DNA of 64,000 nucleotides from Peromyscus leucopus (Eukaryota; Chordata; Mammalia; Rodentia; Cricetidae): NCBI RefSeq assembly GCF_004664715.2, contig NC_051070.1, forward strand, positions 46,758,456-46,822,455, read 5' to 3'. The notes beneath the pieces were generated by a model. That model saw only the letters and a program-made list of their open reading frames with translations, had not been told where the DNA came from and ran no database searches. This document shows positions 24,319 to 35,312 of this stretch, piece by piece. Within the stretch, counting starts at the first letter, position 1, and the number at the start of each line of letters is the position of its first letter. The position numbers were made by a program, and so were the translations under genes.

Positions 24319-24576
24319 CTACGCGGTGGATCCCGAGCCCTGGGATGCTGGCTGTGCAGGGGGCTGTGTGGTCCCCTGGGGCTGCGTGGTGGCCGGAGGG
24401 GAGCCAGTCTGCAGCTGGGCCTGAAACTGGGCGAGCTGCTCCGGACTGGCCAGTGTCTTCAACAGATTGTTCTCCTGCTCCAGCTGGGAGTTTTTCTCTA
24501 TGAGTTCTTTGATCTGCTCCTTCAGAACCTCCACTTCCTCTCTAACTGCATACATCAAATGGCTTTTCACCAGATC
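24319..24576 (-). CDS. Tsc22d1: Tsc22d1 terminal coding exon (zipper and tail)
   Basis: The acceptor CTGCCTCTCAG|GATCTG at 24577-24578 is preceded by a clear polypyrimidine tract. The exon begins in phase 0 with [20 protein letters not shown] and carries the rest of the TSC box, the leucine zipper and the Pro/Gln-rich C-terminus. The stop codon TAG is at 24321-24319. There are no internal stops or frameshifts. Confidence 0.97.
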   Translation of the reverse strand, partial: DLVKSHLMYAVREEVEVLKEQIKELIEKNSQLEQENNLLKTLASPEQLAQFQAQLQTGSPPATTQPQGTTQPPAQPASQGSGSTA

Positions 24577-26341
24577 CTGAGAGGCAGGGGGGAAAGAAGA
24601 GGAAGGTTTAGCCGATCACGTCCCGGACTCGGGCTTTCTGAAGGCCTTTCTTAACTCTCCCTAACCAATTCCATATCCTGCCTCCAAAGAACATTAAGGC
24701 ACACTGGTGGACATCTGCGCATAATCACCACCGCACCTAAGTTTATGTGTAATACCTAAGTTTAATGTATAAGTGATCGAGCTTTACAAAAGTCTCTAGA
24801 CTTGCTCTGCAGACATTAGCCCAGGATGCCTACAGTCCAGCTTCCAATTCAAGATGGCAAACCGCAAGGGACTCCGTTCCGGCGCCGCCGCGCTCCCATC
24901 CAGGCCCGAGGCCGGCGGCCGCTTCCCCGCCCCCAGGCCCTCCCGGCATAGGGAGCGCCTCCTCCTCCTCCCTCCCTCCTCCCTCGCTCGCTCAGCACCG
25001 GCTGCAGCCAGTTCCTACAGAGCGTGCTGCCGCATTTTCTTCCCTCCACCTCTACTCCCCCCCCCCCAGCGATTAAGCTGACATCACAGAAACCTGGGCA
25101 GACGTCGTAGCCAATGAGAGGCCGAGTTATTTATAGCTCTGAATTAAAGGTTCAGAGTTTGCCTAGCAACAGTGGGCAGAGAATCCCGTGAGAAGAGCCA
25201 CAGGCGCTGCTCCAATAACAAAGAACGACCAAGGCGGAAATAAAAAAATCGGAGAAATCCAGGAGCAGGCCGAAAAAAACAAAACTTTTCTCCCATTCTC
25301 CTCCTTTGTGCGGCCGCAGCACTGCGGGAGAGGTTCTGGTATGACCTAGAGACCCCTTCCCCAGCTCCCCTCGGCAGGGGCTCCCTCCCTCCAGCTCCCC
25401 AGGAAAATCTCAGGGTGCCTGGTAAAGCCACATCGCTGAAGTTGCTCCCTGGACGAGCAACCCGGAGGCTGATCTGCTGCCTCCTTATCCCGACATTAAG
25501 TGAAATGGGTCCAGGGCAGGGGCCTCGCTCAGAAACCTCGGGCCCTTCTCCCTCCGGGGTATGGGGCTCGTCTCCACGCTGGCTGGAGGCAGCGAGCAGG
25601 GACTGGCATTTCGGACTGGCATTTCGGACTGTATTCTCTTTAAGAGCAACCAGCAGCCATCTGGATTTAGCTTAAGGGATGCACTGGTCCTTCCAAGACA
25701 TCTTGGGTTTTACGCTGTGCCCACGCTGAGTACAAGCAATTTTTAATCAGTACATACCATAGCTTGCTCGATTTTGTTGTCGATAGCTACCACACTTGCA
25801 CCAGAGCTGGAAGAGAGGATAAAAAAAAAAAGAGATCATCGGTAAATGGAATTGATCTTCAACATCCAGGATAAGGATAGATCTCTGAACTCAAATGACG
25901 TTACTAGTATCATAGTCTGAGTATTCTTTAACGATACAAAATGCATCATAGTCCAGAAATTACCAGCCACTATCGAATATCCAGGCATTTCCCTATTTTA
26001 GGGAGCCACAAAGGGCTAAATTACATAATGAGAGAAAGCTGTTCTCGAGCCAGATCTGTGAAAATAAGGATCTTTTGACCATTTCAAAAAGCAACATCTA
26101 TGTCACAGTAACCCTCGGCATGGACAAAGGAATTCGCAAGGCTATCCTGTACCTGCATTACCGCAAGTCAATTGACTCCGAGTCAATTCAGACCAACTCT
26201 CCCAGCTGACATTTACCTATTGTCAAGTCTCACAGAAGCGTTTTCAGTTCCCAGCAAGGACGACAAGAAAGAAATTGAAAAATGTCTCAGTTGGTAAACT
26301 CCTAGATCCATCGCCACTGGTCTACACCATTGGGATTTCAT
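24319..26341 (-). CDS. Tsc22d1: TSC22 domain family protein 1, short isoform (spliced, three coding exons)
   Basis: Join on the minus strand: 26341-26217, 25806-25758, 24576-24319, giving 143 residues plus a TAG stop. I recognise the protein as the short TSC22D1 isoform (about 143-144 aa in mammals). Residues 1-41 begin [20 protein letters not shown]. The conserved TSC box covers about residues 45-75 and includes DNKIEQAM and [12 protein letters not shown] leucine zipper follows with leucines at 76, 83, 90 and 97. The tail (about 112-143) is rich in Pro, Gln, Thr and Ser. Known of the family: TSC-22 proteins homo- or heterodimerise through the zipper, lack a classical basic DNA-binding region, act as transcriptional regulators in nucleus and cytoplasm, and TSC22D1 was found as a TGF-beta-induced gene. 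All four splice sites are GT..AG and the frame is continuous, so this is an intact gene, not a processed copy. The penultimate tail segment reads SGSTA; I recall SGPTA in human. Confidence 0.97.
24577..25757 (-). other. Tsc22d1: Tsc22d1 intron 2
   Basis: A 1181-nt intron between GTATGT and CTCAG. It contains the promoter-like block above and a 13-bp direct repeat, GACTGGCATTTCG, at 25601-25613 and 25614-25626. No SINEs are recognised in it, consistent with constraint. Confidence 0.9.
24850..25330 (-). promoter_or_regulatory. Tsc22d1: Candidate internal CpG-rich promoter in Tsc22d1 intron 2
   Basis: A CpG-rich block (24870-25030) adjoins an AT-rich core with CTATAAATAA on the minus strand (25136-25127), which fits both a TATA box (TATAAATA) and the MEF2 consensus. 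Nearby are CCAAT on the plus strand (25111-25115), GACGTC (25101-25106) and TGACATCA (25079-25086), both CRE-like. Minus-strand initiation near 25100 would transcribe exon 3. The CRE-CCAAT order instead also suits plus-strand, antisense initiation near 25160. Which direction is used cannot be settled from sequence. Confidence 0.5.
25758..25806 (-). CDS. Tsc22d1: Tsc22d1 common 49-nt exon
   Basis: Internal exon completing Ser42 and encoding [16 protein letters not shown], the first half of the TSC box. The acceptor is TCTTCCAG|CTCTGG, preceded by a T-rich tract (25811-25830 on this strand). The donor is ATG|GTATGT. It is shared family knowledge that the long and short TSC22D1 isoforms both splice into this exon, so its acceptor should also receive the distant long-isoform exon. 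Confidence 0.96.
25807..26216 (-). other. Tsc22d1: Tsc22d1 intron 1 (short isoform)
   Basis: A 410-nt intron between GTAAAT and TCTTCCAG, free of recognisable repeats. Transcripts of the long isoform would skip the short-isoform exon and pass over this segment as part of a much longer intron. Confidence 0.9.
26217..26341 (-). CDS. Tsc22d1: Tsc22d1 short-isoform first coding exon
   Basis: Coding part of 125 nt encoding residues 1-41 plus two bases of the split serine codon 42. The donor reads AG|GTAAAT (GT at 26216-26215). The start is ATG at 26341-26339, chosen because the sequence from there matches the known short-isoform N-terminus. The open frame continues upstream to 26419 without an ATG. 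The first ATG has T at -3 and A at +4 (weak context); the second in-frame ATG (26311-26309, Met11) has G at -3 and G at +4 (strong). The N-terminal segment after Met11 ([11 protein letters not shown]) resembles the N-terminus of the paralogue TSC22D3/GILZ. Confidence 0.96.
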
Positions 26342-26544
26342 GCAATTGCAGCCAAAAACACCCTCGTGGAAAAAAAAAAAAGAGAGGGAGGAAGGAGGGA
26401 GCACAGCAGCCTGGTTCAAACTAGATAAAGCCGCCTAGCTGTCTGCAGCCCGGGGCGGGAGAACGGCAGGGCAGCGCTGGTAAGAGTGACCGGGATTCGG
26501 CGGCGGCGGCGGCGGCTCGCTCCCACCCGGCAGCCGGCTCCACT

Positions 26545-26660
26545 CCTCTAGAGGAGGCCGCCCGGCCCCAGCGCCACATATAGGCGGCCAGGCGCCGCGC
26601 CGATTGGCCGCGCCATAGGCCCGCCCCGCGCTCCCGGGCTGCGGTCCCTCCCGATGCCCG
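26545..26660 (-). promoter_or_regulatory. Tsc22d1: Promoter of the Tsc22d1 short isoform
   Basis: On the minus strand, upstream to downstream: a GC box GCGGGGCGG (about 26639-26631), a consensus CCAAT box GGCCAATCGG (26609-26600) and a TATA-like CTATATGTG (26583-26575). A start site near 26550 is predicted. The block lies in a CpG-rich island (about 26440-26860). The resulting leader of about 205 nt contains no upstream ATG before 26341. A GCC trinucleotide run lies in the leader at about 26499-26516. The spacing of elements supports the call; the exact start site is inferred. Confidence 0.8.
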
Positions 26661-26859
26661 TGGCGGCGAAGGGGGGGGGGGCGACGGGGGTTGGGCGCCG
26701 CCTCCTCCGAGGGCCGCGTCAGGGTCCCCGAAAGCACCCGGTGCCCGCATGCTTACGTCGAAAGGAGTCAGACCCGTCTCCAGAGCGGCCAGTCCCCGCG
26801 GCGCTGAACCCTGCAAGCTTGCTATTTGCAACCAGACCGGCCGAGCTACTGGGCATGCC

Positions 26860-29430
26860 CAGTCCCACCACTAAGACTCAGGAACGCCAGCGTCTCGATT
26901 TCAATTATTGGGTTCTTACAAGAAGCAGTAACGGGAGGCTTTAGAGGCTGTGTTATGTGCAAAGATAATAACCCTGCTGTAGGAATTCTTTTTTTAATGC
27001 TAATGAATTCAAAGGAATAGGACATTTGCTTTTTTGGTGGGAGATAGCTTCACATAAAATTTATCAGTTACGTGTAGAAAACAATATTGCATTTTTCTTT
27101 ACTAGGCAAATAAAAGAGTCAAAGGAATCCACAAGATGAAATGTAGTGAACCTTCCCCAAATGTCTCCAGAGTTGTAAGCCTTAAAATCGCATCACCCCA
27201 ACGGCACCGGTAATTATGCCTTCTTCCATTTATAGCTAAGAAAAAAATCTACAGGTCTAATCCCGACCAGATCTATTTTCAGCTAGTCCCTAAGGCAAAG
27301 GGTTTTCAAAGTGAGATGGCAATTCAATTCCGCCAAGACTTAATCCTTAGTTTTCCTACATCAGAGGGATTGAAATACTGTCAAGGACGTTTTCCAAAAA
27401 GCATACAATTCCTTATATGTAGCCTTTGCTCATTTGCAGCGTGTCTAGAACCAGTAAAAATGTAGAGACTCTGATGGCGGTTAAAAATAGTTCAGCAGTC
27501 AATAGATACTGCAGGCTTATCACTGCTTCACACTATAGTCACCAGGCAGGTTAACGCCGCCAAATCATGGTCATCAGATAAGGGCGTAAAAGAGCTCAAC
27601 TAGGGGCAAAATTACCTCTAATAATTTAAATATCTGTGAAGACGCATCAACGAAGACTATAATTTGACATACTATAACAAGTTTGATTATTACATGCTAT
27701 ATACTGTTACATGCAGTATATTTGAGGAAATTTTAACCTCTACAATACTGCCCTCTAATGGCAGAAAACGAGAAAAACCGAGAAGAAAAACTATCAACTG
27801 CCTGGAACCTCTCTAATCCATAGGCAAGTGTATTCATCATAAATAATTCCAAAATAAACTATGAAACATGAATACACTACAGTGTATTTATGAACCCCTT
27901 CTCTCTCAAGACCTCTCCCTCAAGGAACATCCTTTCCTAAAACTACCATCAGTCTTTTAGACAATCTTGGAAGTTGACCCAAGGCTGGCAGGGGGCATTT
28001 GGTTTCAGAAACCAACTTAAGGCAGGTAAATACCAAATATACTGAATACAGCACAAGACAAGGTTCTCTTCTGTGTGAAGAACCGGGGTGGCTGCAAAGC
28101 AATATTCTTTTTATTATGTTTCTTGTTGGGCTTTGCTTCTGAATAAAAATGTTGAATATCTGTCGTTTATAAAGTGAGTTGTTGTAAGGCACCTGTTTCC
28201 AGTAAAAGGAGACATAGTAAGAGAGGCTGAATATTCATAATAACCCATGAAATAAGCACGGGGTCCCCATGTCTATGAATATTAAGCGGGATTATTAATA
28301 GTTCTTTGTAGTTTCTGTACTTGGAAAATTAAAATTATAACTATCAATCTGCATCCTTTTAAGCATTTTAACTGAACACTAACTTCAGAGGAGAGGGTAT
28401 TACAGAAAGACACACCTTAACCATAAAGGAGCTAAAAACAGAAACAAAGCCCTCCAAGGCCATATAAAGAAATGAAGTTAAGATTTCCAGCTGGAACTGA
28501 AAAGGATCACAGGATTTTATTTATTCATGTTGTTCTTGAACAGAAATAAAAGAGCTAAATTGGTTCTGTTTTCTATCATTTTAGCTGAATGACTACCTGC
28601 TGTATTAGCAACAAAAGCAGATATGAACAGCTAGTCTGTCTAAGCCACATCCCTACTGAGGAGCATTTGGTTCTCCAGTACTTTCCATTTCAAATAACTG
28701 GCAAGAAGTGTGTGTGTGTGTGTGTGTATGTGTGTGTGTGTGTGTCTTTTCATCTTTCTCATACAAATGTGCGAGGTTCCCTTAAAACTGGATTTTATAT
28801 GAAAGGAATATGTAACTTGAAAACGAAGGCAAAGGACATAGAGGAAAATCCTCATGAGTTAAAACCATTGGATCGGAATGTCTGAGAATTTCCCTTGAAG
28901 TTCTATTTACCAGACAAGTATCTGTGAGTCTAGTGTCATGTCTGAGACCACCAGGGACCTGCTGAGATTATACAAGGGAAATGCAACAACCCTCAGGAGA
29001 GACCCCAAAAGGTGTGGGCCACACAAGTCAGCTTCAGAGAGTGCCTCTAAACACGGGAAAAGGCACAAATATTTGAAATTTGCTCCTGAGGTCTGCATAT
29101 GAATCTTTGCATGGATTCCAGTTCAGCAACCTCTGGCTGAAACACGTTGGTGTCAAACAGGGAATGATGAAGAGGAGCAGAGGCAGGTCTGTGAGGGCGT
29201 AAGGTGATCGCACTTAGCCAACACTGGCTGAAGCAGAGATCCAATTATCTACAACCACCTCTTCCACCATCTAGACTCCTTGTGAAGCTACAGGGACAGC
29301 CAAGGAAGCAAGCAAGGTATGCACCCTGTAACCTGACCAAACCGCTCTTGTCTGGGGACCCCTGGTCACCTCCCTTCCCCAGGTCCCTAGAAACCAGAAG
29401 TAGAAGAACAAGTTTAACAAAACCACAGAT
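26860..29430 (-). other. Unique sequence upstream of Tsc22d1 short promoter (probable long-isoform intron)
   Basis: No coding potential. It is AT-rich and nearly free of SINEs apart from a TG microsatellite at 28709-28746. Several homeodomain-like AT motifs cluster at 28225-28330 (paired GAATATT sequences and GGGATTATTAATA). Low repeat density next to a regulated promoter makes this the best candidate region for intronic enhancers in the window, but that is inference. Confidence 0.45.
28709..28746 (+). repeat. (TG)n microsatellite
   Basis: TG repeat with one TA interruption. Confidence 0.95.
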
Positions 29431-29439
29431 TTCATAGCC

Positions 29440-29790
29440 AAAGAAGATGTGATAAACACGTACACAGAGATAGAGCGGGGAACAGGGACAAAAACACTAA
29501 TCATTAAAATAAAATGCTACCATGGCTATAACATGGATGGAACCACAGACTATAACTTAAAGAGTTCAGGCGGTCAAAGACAAACACCACATGGTCTCAC
29601 ATCTAAGGAAGTTGATCTCACTGAAGGAGAGGGCAGAGCAATGGTTACCAAGGCGAGGGTGGTGGATGAAGAAGAGGTGAATGAAGGGTCACAATCTCAG
29701 GAAGAGTCAAGAGACCTGCTGACCAGCACAGCAGCTTCAGTTAATGCGAATATGTTGTACCCTTAGCAAAGAGTGGTGGATGCCGAGTGT
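29440..29790 (+). repeat. Old L1 3'-UTR remnant
   Basis: 'aacatggatggaaccacaga', 'acatggtctcacatctaagg' and 'gcaatggttaccaaggcgag' follow the usual order of old L1 3' ends. Confidence 0.6.
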
Positions 29791-31438
29791 TTTCGTCACA
29801 AAACTCAACACGTATGAAGAAACGCATTTGTTAGTGAGCCATATTCAACTAGCTCACGTTATCTCTATGAATGTCGGGCTATATGACAGCAGTGTTAAAT
29901 AGCACTGTGTACAATTCTACCTGTCAATGTAAAGCAGTATTTAAAATAGAAATACATTAAAGCTGACGGGTAAACAATGAGTAACGCTTTAGTTCCTCTG
30001 CAGTCAGAACAGGACAGTGTCAGCAAAAGATGAAAAGGCGCCTAAACTCAACCTTCTCTGCACACTGACAGAACAAGGCATACTGCCATCCAACGATGGA
30101 AAAACTGCTGTATTCAACCTTCTTTTGGGTTAGAAGATAAGGCTGAAAGTCTTCCCAGATGTAGAGCAAAAGGAAGAGAGAATGAAAAGCCCAGAGATGT
30201 AGAGAATAGCTCTGGAAAGCCAACATGTAAACAGGATGCACTCCACAGACACTGAGCAGAGACGAGGAATTACCAGAGAATCGGCTCAACAGCCCCAGAA
30301 CTTGAAAGGCACAAGTCTCCAGATGAAATGAGAAGACCAAATTCCCGAAACGGTAAAAAAAACAAAAACGAACAAAACCAATCATCAAAGCCCATCACAA
30401 AACACAAGACACAAGACAACCAGGGACGGAGCAGCAAGTCCAAAAGCTCCCAGATAGAAAAGGCAAGTCACAAACAGAAAGTGACTTCAGGGAAAACGGT
30501 GTTTCAGCTGCCTGAAGACCATGGGACAAATGTCTTTACAGTTCTGAGAGACGGTTTCTGCGTTTGGAGTTCTCACCGGGCCAAATGATCTCCTCACCGA
30601 AAAAATCAGAATGACATTTTTTAGATAGTTTGTATCATAAGATGAGACCGAAATCAAGATAAACGGTGGGCAAGGGACACCCCAGGCAGAGCCAGAGGCC
30701 AGACGCTGGGGAGGGGATGGCAGGCCAGAGGCTGTGACCTCGGGAGAGGCTGCCCGCAGGCCCACTGGGTGGCCTGATGGTGGGAGACTCCAGGAGAAAG
30801 AATGGGAAGAATAAACCAGGTTTGCAGGGGCTGGACGGCTGTGGCTAACTAGGTATGGGACAGTCTCATGGACTCAGTCTACCACAAAGGTGGTTCTAAA
30901 CACCTATCCCAATCTACACGGACCATTACTTTAGAGAGTCAAACAAACAAAAAAACCATTACATTTATTGAGGTGATTGGAAGACTATCAGTGTGTGAAT
31001 AGCTTAAAAGAGCGAAATTGCATCTATATTTATCACAACTTGATCATATATTGCTCAAAATTGGAAAAAAATGTCACAGTTAAATATGGAGGTAAAGTAA
31101 GAAAATAAAAAAACATTAAAAATAGCTGCTCCTGAGAAACAGATATGGGGTAAAAAGGGGAAACGCTAATTGTTTTTACATTCACTCTATCATCCTTTGG
31201 GTTATGTATATGAACTGCCTGGACTGAGAAAATCTTTTAAAGTAGAGGGAAGAACGCAAACACAGGCATACTGACTACCAATAAGTATCTATGAAAGCTA
31301 CCCAAGTCTTCGACAGCCCTGGCCAAAGAGCAGGCGACAGGAGAAATCAGAGGGTCTTGACTGCTGAGGGCTACGGAAGCCTGGGGGGGACATTCAAGTC
31401 CAGAGCAGCAAATGCTCAGAGGGGGAAGGGGTAGGGGC
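29791..31438. other. No gene recognised (intronic)
   Basis: Diverged sequence, A-rich on plus, without open frames of interest. Parts may be further L1 debris. Confidence 0.45.
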
Positions 31439-31439
31439 T

Positions 31440-31457
31440 GTGCGTGCGTGCGTGTGT

Positions 31458-31493
<36 letters not shown>

Positions 31494-31508
31494 CTGCCTG
31501 CCTGCCTA
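31440..31508 (+). repeat. TG-rich and (CCTG)n compound microsatellite
   Basis: 'tgcgtgcgtgcgtg', a long (TG)n run, then CCTGCCTGCCTGCC. Confidence 0.93.
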
Positions 31509-31599
31509 TGTGTCTATGTAGGTGAGGTGGGCATTAGTTCTAGACTGAGCCATGCTTTGTTCCTATGGAAAAACTACTCTTCAACATCTGTTACCATGC

Positions 31600-33420
31600 C
31601 CGGCACTTGATAAAAAGCAGCAGATACACAAACAGGAAGACAGAACTCGCAATACAAAAAAAATCATCTAAATGACTACATGTGAAACGGTGACGGACCC
31701 TGTAGACAAGGATATTAAATTAGAGATGTTCACTATGCCTCATATATTCAAAAGGCAGGCAGAGGAATTAGCATATTAAAGATGGGAGCAAAACAGCAAT
31801 GAAAACTCAGATGAATTGAAATGGAAAAGACAACGTTCGGGAAGATACAGTAGGTGACAGCGGCAGATCTGACGGAAGACATGTCCATGCCACATGAACA
31901 ACAGACACTATTCAAAATGGATCCAGAGAAGAAACTGAGGACGAACAGAAGGGAGGGAGCAGGGCGCTGGCCACGGCAGATCAGTGCCCGAGGGACAACT
32001 TCAGTAACGGATCCCTGGAAAACGGGTCATGAAGGACAGCTACCTTAGGGAAAGATGGCAGCTTTCCCCAAACTATTACAACAATAACCTACTGGTCCTA
32101 AGGACCCACACAAACCCAAAGCCAGGAAAATCCTTCCGATAGCCAGATGAGTGCCTAAATCCAGTTGCAGAGAGAAAATCTTTTTTTTTTTTTTTTTTTT
32201 TTGGTTTTTCGAGACAGGGTTTCTCTTGTGTAGCTTTGCGCCTTTCCTGGAACTCACTTGGTAGCCCAGGCTGGCCTCGAACTCACAGAGATCCGCCTGG
32301 CTCTGCCTCTCGAGTGCTGGGATTAAAGGCGTGCGCCACCACTGCCCGGCAAGAGAGAAAATCTTAGAAACAGCCAGAGAGCGACTTAGTCACACACAGA
32401 GGGGCAGCAGTGTCCAGCTGGCCTTCTGCTTGGAAATAATACCAGACAGGAGACAGTTCCAACAATATATTATGGTTATGAAGGGGGAAAGTCAGAAATA
32501 GATCAATACATAATGGCAAGTTGATTTTCCACATGAATGTAAGAATTCCATGAAGAAACAGTAGCTTTTCAAAAAATGCTCCTATGGTCCTGGACCAATT
32601 GGGTAAAGTAAAAATAACGGAGCAGAAAAAGGAAAACAAAACAAAACGCCTTGAACTATTCCTCACACGCATGAAACATTAACCACAAATAAGTCATAGA
32701 GCAAATGTAAAATCCCGAAACAGAAAACCTAGGAGAAGTCATTCACTGGGTGAACATCCAAAAGGGAGAAGTTGACAGCTGGGCCGCACTGCAGTTTGTT
32801 CTCAGAAGCCAAAGCTACAAGAGTATCACAAGCAACTTAAAGGTAACAGGGTTAGGAACTCAGAACTCAACAGCCAAGGAAAGAAACGGGCAAACACCAA
32901 AGATAAATGCATTTTGAACAGTAAACAAACAAATGGAAAAACACTAAGCACCATCCGTCATTACAAAATGCAAACCAGAGCCATGAGGTGCATTATACAA
33001 TCAGCATGGCTAAAATAAAGCTTTATTCTTTGACGTGAACCACCGGCATCTACAGTCAGGTGGGAAAACGGACCTCTCATCTAGCGGCAGTGGGAATGTA
33101 GGATGGCGCATCTGCTTTTCAACAGTTAGCCACACACTTTCCATCAAGGCCAGGAATCCTGGCTCAAACTATGAATTCAATCTGTATGTGGAGGTTTGGG
33201 GTGTTTTTTTTTTTTTTTAAATCATAAGCACCATAAATGTCACTGGAAAACAGATAACCATGTCCCTGTTAGTCTAATGGGGTTCTACCACTCAGCAGTC
33301 AAGAGAAATGAACTACTACTAACATGAATGAATCTCAACATAACACGGGAAGTGGAAGAGGCCAGATGCAAAGGCTGCAAAGGTCCCATTTATATGACAC
33401 CCCAGGGGAGGGAGAGCAGC
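31600..33420 (+). mobile_element. Degenerate L1/HAL1 remnant
   Basis: Old L1-like sequence in plus orientation. Recognisable pieces are 'aaatgcaaaccagagccatg', 'aggtgcattatacaatcagc', 'ggcagtgggaatgtaggatg' and 'atgaatctcaacataacacg'. It is interrupted by a younger B1 at 32181-32350. No intact ORF remains. Confidence 0.6.
32181..32350 (-). repeat. B1 SINE (cricetid-type)
   Basis: The poly-T end is followed by 'ggtttttcgagacagggttt' and 'tagctttgcgcctttcctgg'. Target-site duplications AGAGAGAAAATC at 32169-32180 and 32352-32363 are perfect. The 'tttgcgcctttcctggaact' stretch is the lineage-diagnostic part. Confidence 0.95.
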
Positions 33421-33923
33421 AGGGGAGAGAAGGCAGCTCAAGGCTGCCTGAGCTTTAGGCAGGAAGGGAAGGTGCTAAGACTCCACTCAAAGGAGCCCTG
33501 CCGTGGGAGCTCCCTTCAAAGCCTCTAGGCAGTAGGATTCAAATGGTTAACCTTTTTTTTCCCCCCAATCTTCGCGAGAATAATCATTCCAAAGCCAAAT
33601 TTCTTCATAAATACCACTTCTGCTAAATGGTGGTAGATTATGAAAATCAGGAGCCACAGACGAAAATGGCACCCCAGATTTAGAAGCTAAATGACATTCC
33701 ATAAGAAACATCTGAAGTGAAAATTTGTCCTGATTATGGTTCTATTTCAAGAACTTCATGCACATCTCCTATCAAAAATGAACAGTACTTCTTTTTACTT
33801 TTACATAGCCATGGAAAAGGGTGATCGGAGCTCTTACACCTTAAAATAGTTGCCTCAATCTAATATTTCATGATAACGTCCTGAGGGCAACAACGGGAAG
33901 CGGCAGAGACAGACAGTGGGGAC

Positions 33924-33974
33924 CAGATCAGCCCATTTTCCAGATCAGCCCATTTTCCAGATCAGCCCATTTTC
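33924..33974 (+). repeat. 17-bp tandem repeat, three perfect copies
   Basis: CAGATCAGCCCATTTTC repeated at 33924, 33941 and 33958 without mismatch. Confidence 0.97.
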
Positions 33975-35139
33975 CTACGTCCAGAGTCAGCAAGGGCCGC
34001 TGGTCAGTCCCTTGGTGACCTTAACAAAGCTCAACTGAACGGTTATTTACAAAGATAAACTGGAGAGTGGTCACAGCCACCGAACACCCATACAGCAAGG
34101 ACTCCGGTGCCACCTTCCTGTGCTCAGTGACGTCTTCTACTCTGACGAAGGACACACGTCTGTCCCATGGCCTCTCTGGACACTAGGTGCGGGGGTTTCC
34201 TCTAACTCTAAGAACTAGTCAGAATTTTAGAGAGAAACGGACTTTATCAATCATTTTCAGAACCTTATTCTGTGGATTTGGAAATGGAGGCTGAGCACAG
34301 AGATGTATAAAACACCGAGAAGCCAAGTACAGGCCAGAAATTCCAGACTCAAGAACAGAGATCTAAAGCAGTGGGTATGAGCGCGGGATGGTGAAGAGGC
34401 CAGAAGGTGAAGGAGCACCTTCCAACTCAGCAGAACCTTAGGGAGTCATTTCAAACCACCCTTGTGACGGCGAGGGAAGCACTTAACAGGCTGACCCCAC
34501 ACTGCTGCCCACACGTGGCACCAGAGCCTACAGTCGGGGGCAGGGTGTCTAGTCTGCAGTGGGGACTGACCCTCCAGCCTCCTGCAGCGTGCAGGGCAGC
34601 TGATCAGACACTTGCAGCCGCAGAGGCAGCACGCTCTGCAGTCTCTCCAGGCACTGGGACAAAGGCCTGGCCGAGCAAGGCTCACCGCGGCTGCAGGCTG
34701 GCATGTTACAGTGCAGACATGCCCAAGAAAGATGTTCAGACGGTGATGTCACAGACCCTACAGGTTCTTCCCAGAGCCCTCAAGAGCTGGGAGAAGGGCC
34801 CGAGGGAATGATACTTGGTAAATAAGAAAGGCAGGCTATGTCTCTAAGGCATGTGGCCAGCAGTCAGAGGAGAATGGCCAGCAGCATGTCCCGGGATGAG
34901 CCTGGGGTACCCCAGGAGTCCTGTGGATCCTGATGGTCAGCGGTGTCCCTTCTGATCTTCTCACCCATCGTCTGTACGCGATTCTGACCTTGTGATCGTT
35001 TCCGCCAGTGAGAACTCAGTAAGGAAAAGGGACGAGAGGACAAATAAAGACCTGAGTGGCCTTGGCCAGTGAAGATGGAGATGAAGATGGAGACCGTGTT
35101 CAACACTGAACTTGCTGCCAGTGCCGGCGGGTGAGGACT
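33975..35139. other. No gene recognised (intronic)
   Basis: A segment at about 34240-34350 ('ctgtggatttggaaatggag') looks like a diverged MIR. Open frames of about 130 aa near 34.4-34.8 kb occur in several overlapping frames and are not credible genes. Confidence 0.45.
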
Positions 35140-35312
35140 CAGCAGGAAAGGCACTTGCGGCCAGACGACGGGAGCCTGACAGTGAGTTCAACACCTCCTC
35201 CGGACCCGAGTGAGGACAGAAGGAGAGAACTGACTCCATAAATGTTCTCCTGACTTCCACACAAGCACTGTGGTATGTGCGACCCTCACTCACATACCAC
35301 ACACTCAATAAT
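35140..35312 (+). repeat. B3-type SINE, diverged
   Basis: 'aaaggcacttgcggccagac', 'gacagtgagttcaacacctc' and 'ctcctgacttccacacaagc' follow the B3/B2 order. Confidence 0.6.

Noticed and set aside
26213..26419. N-terminal extension of Tsc22d1 upstream of the MKSQWC start
   Set aside because: The frame is open upstream but begins with TTG, contains a poly-Phe run from a leader A/T stretch, and has no ATG; it is 5' UTR.
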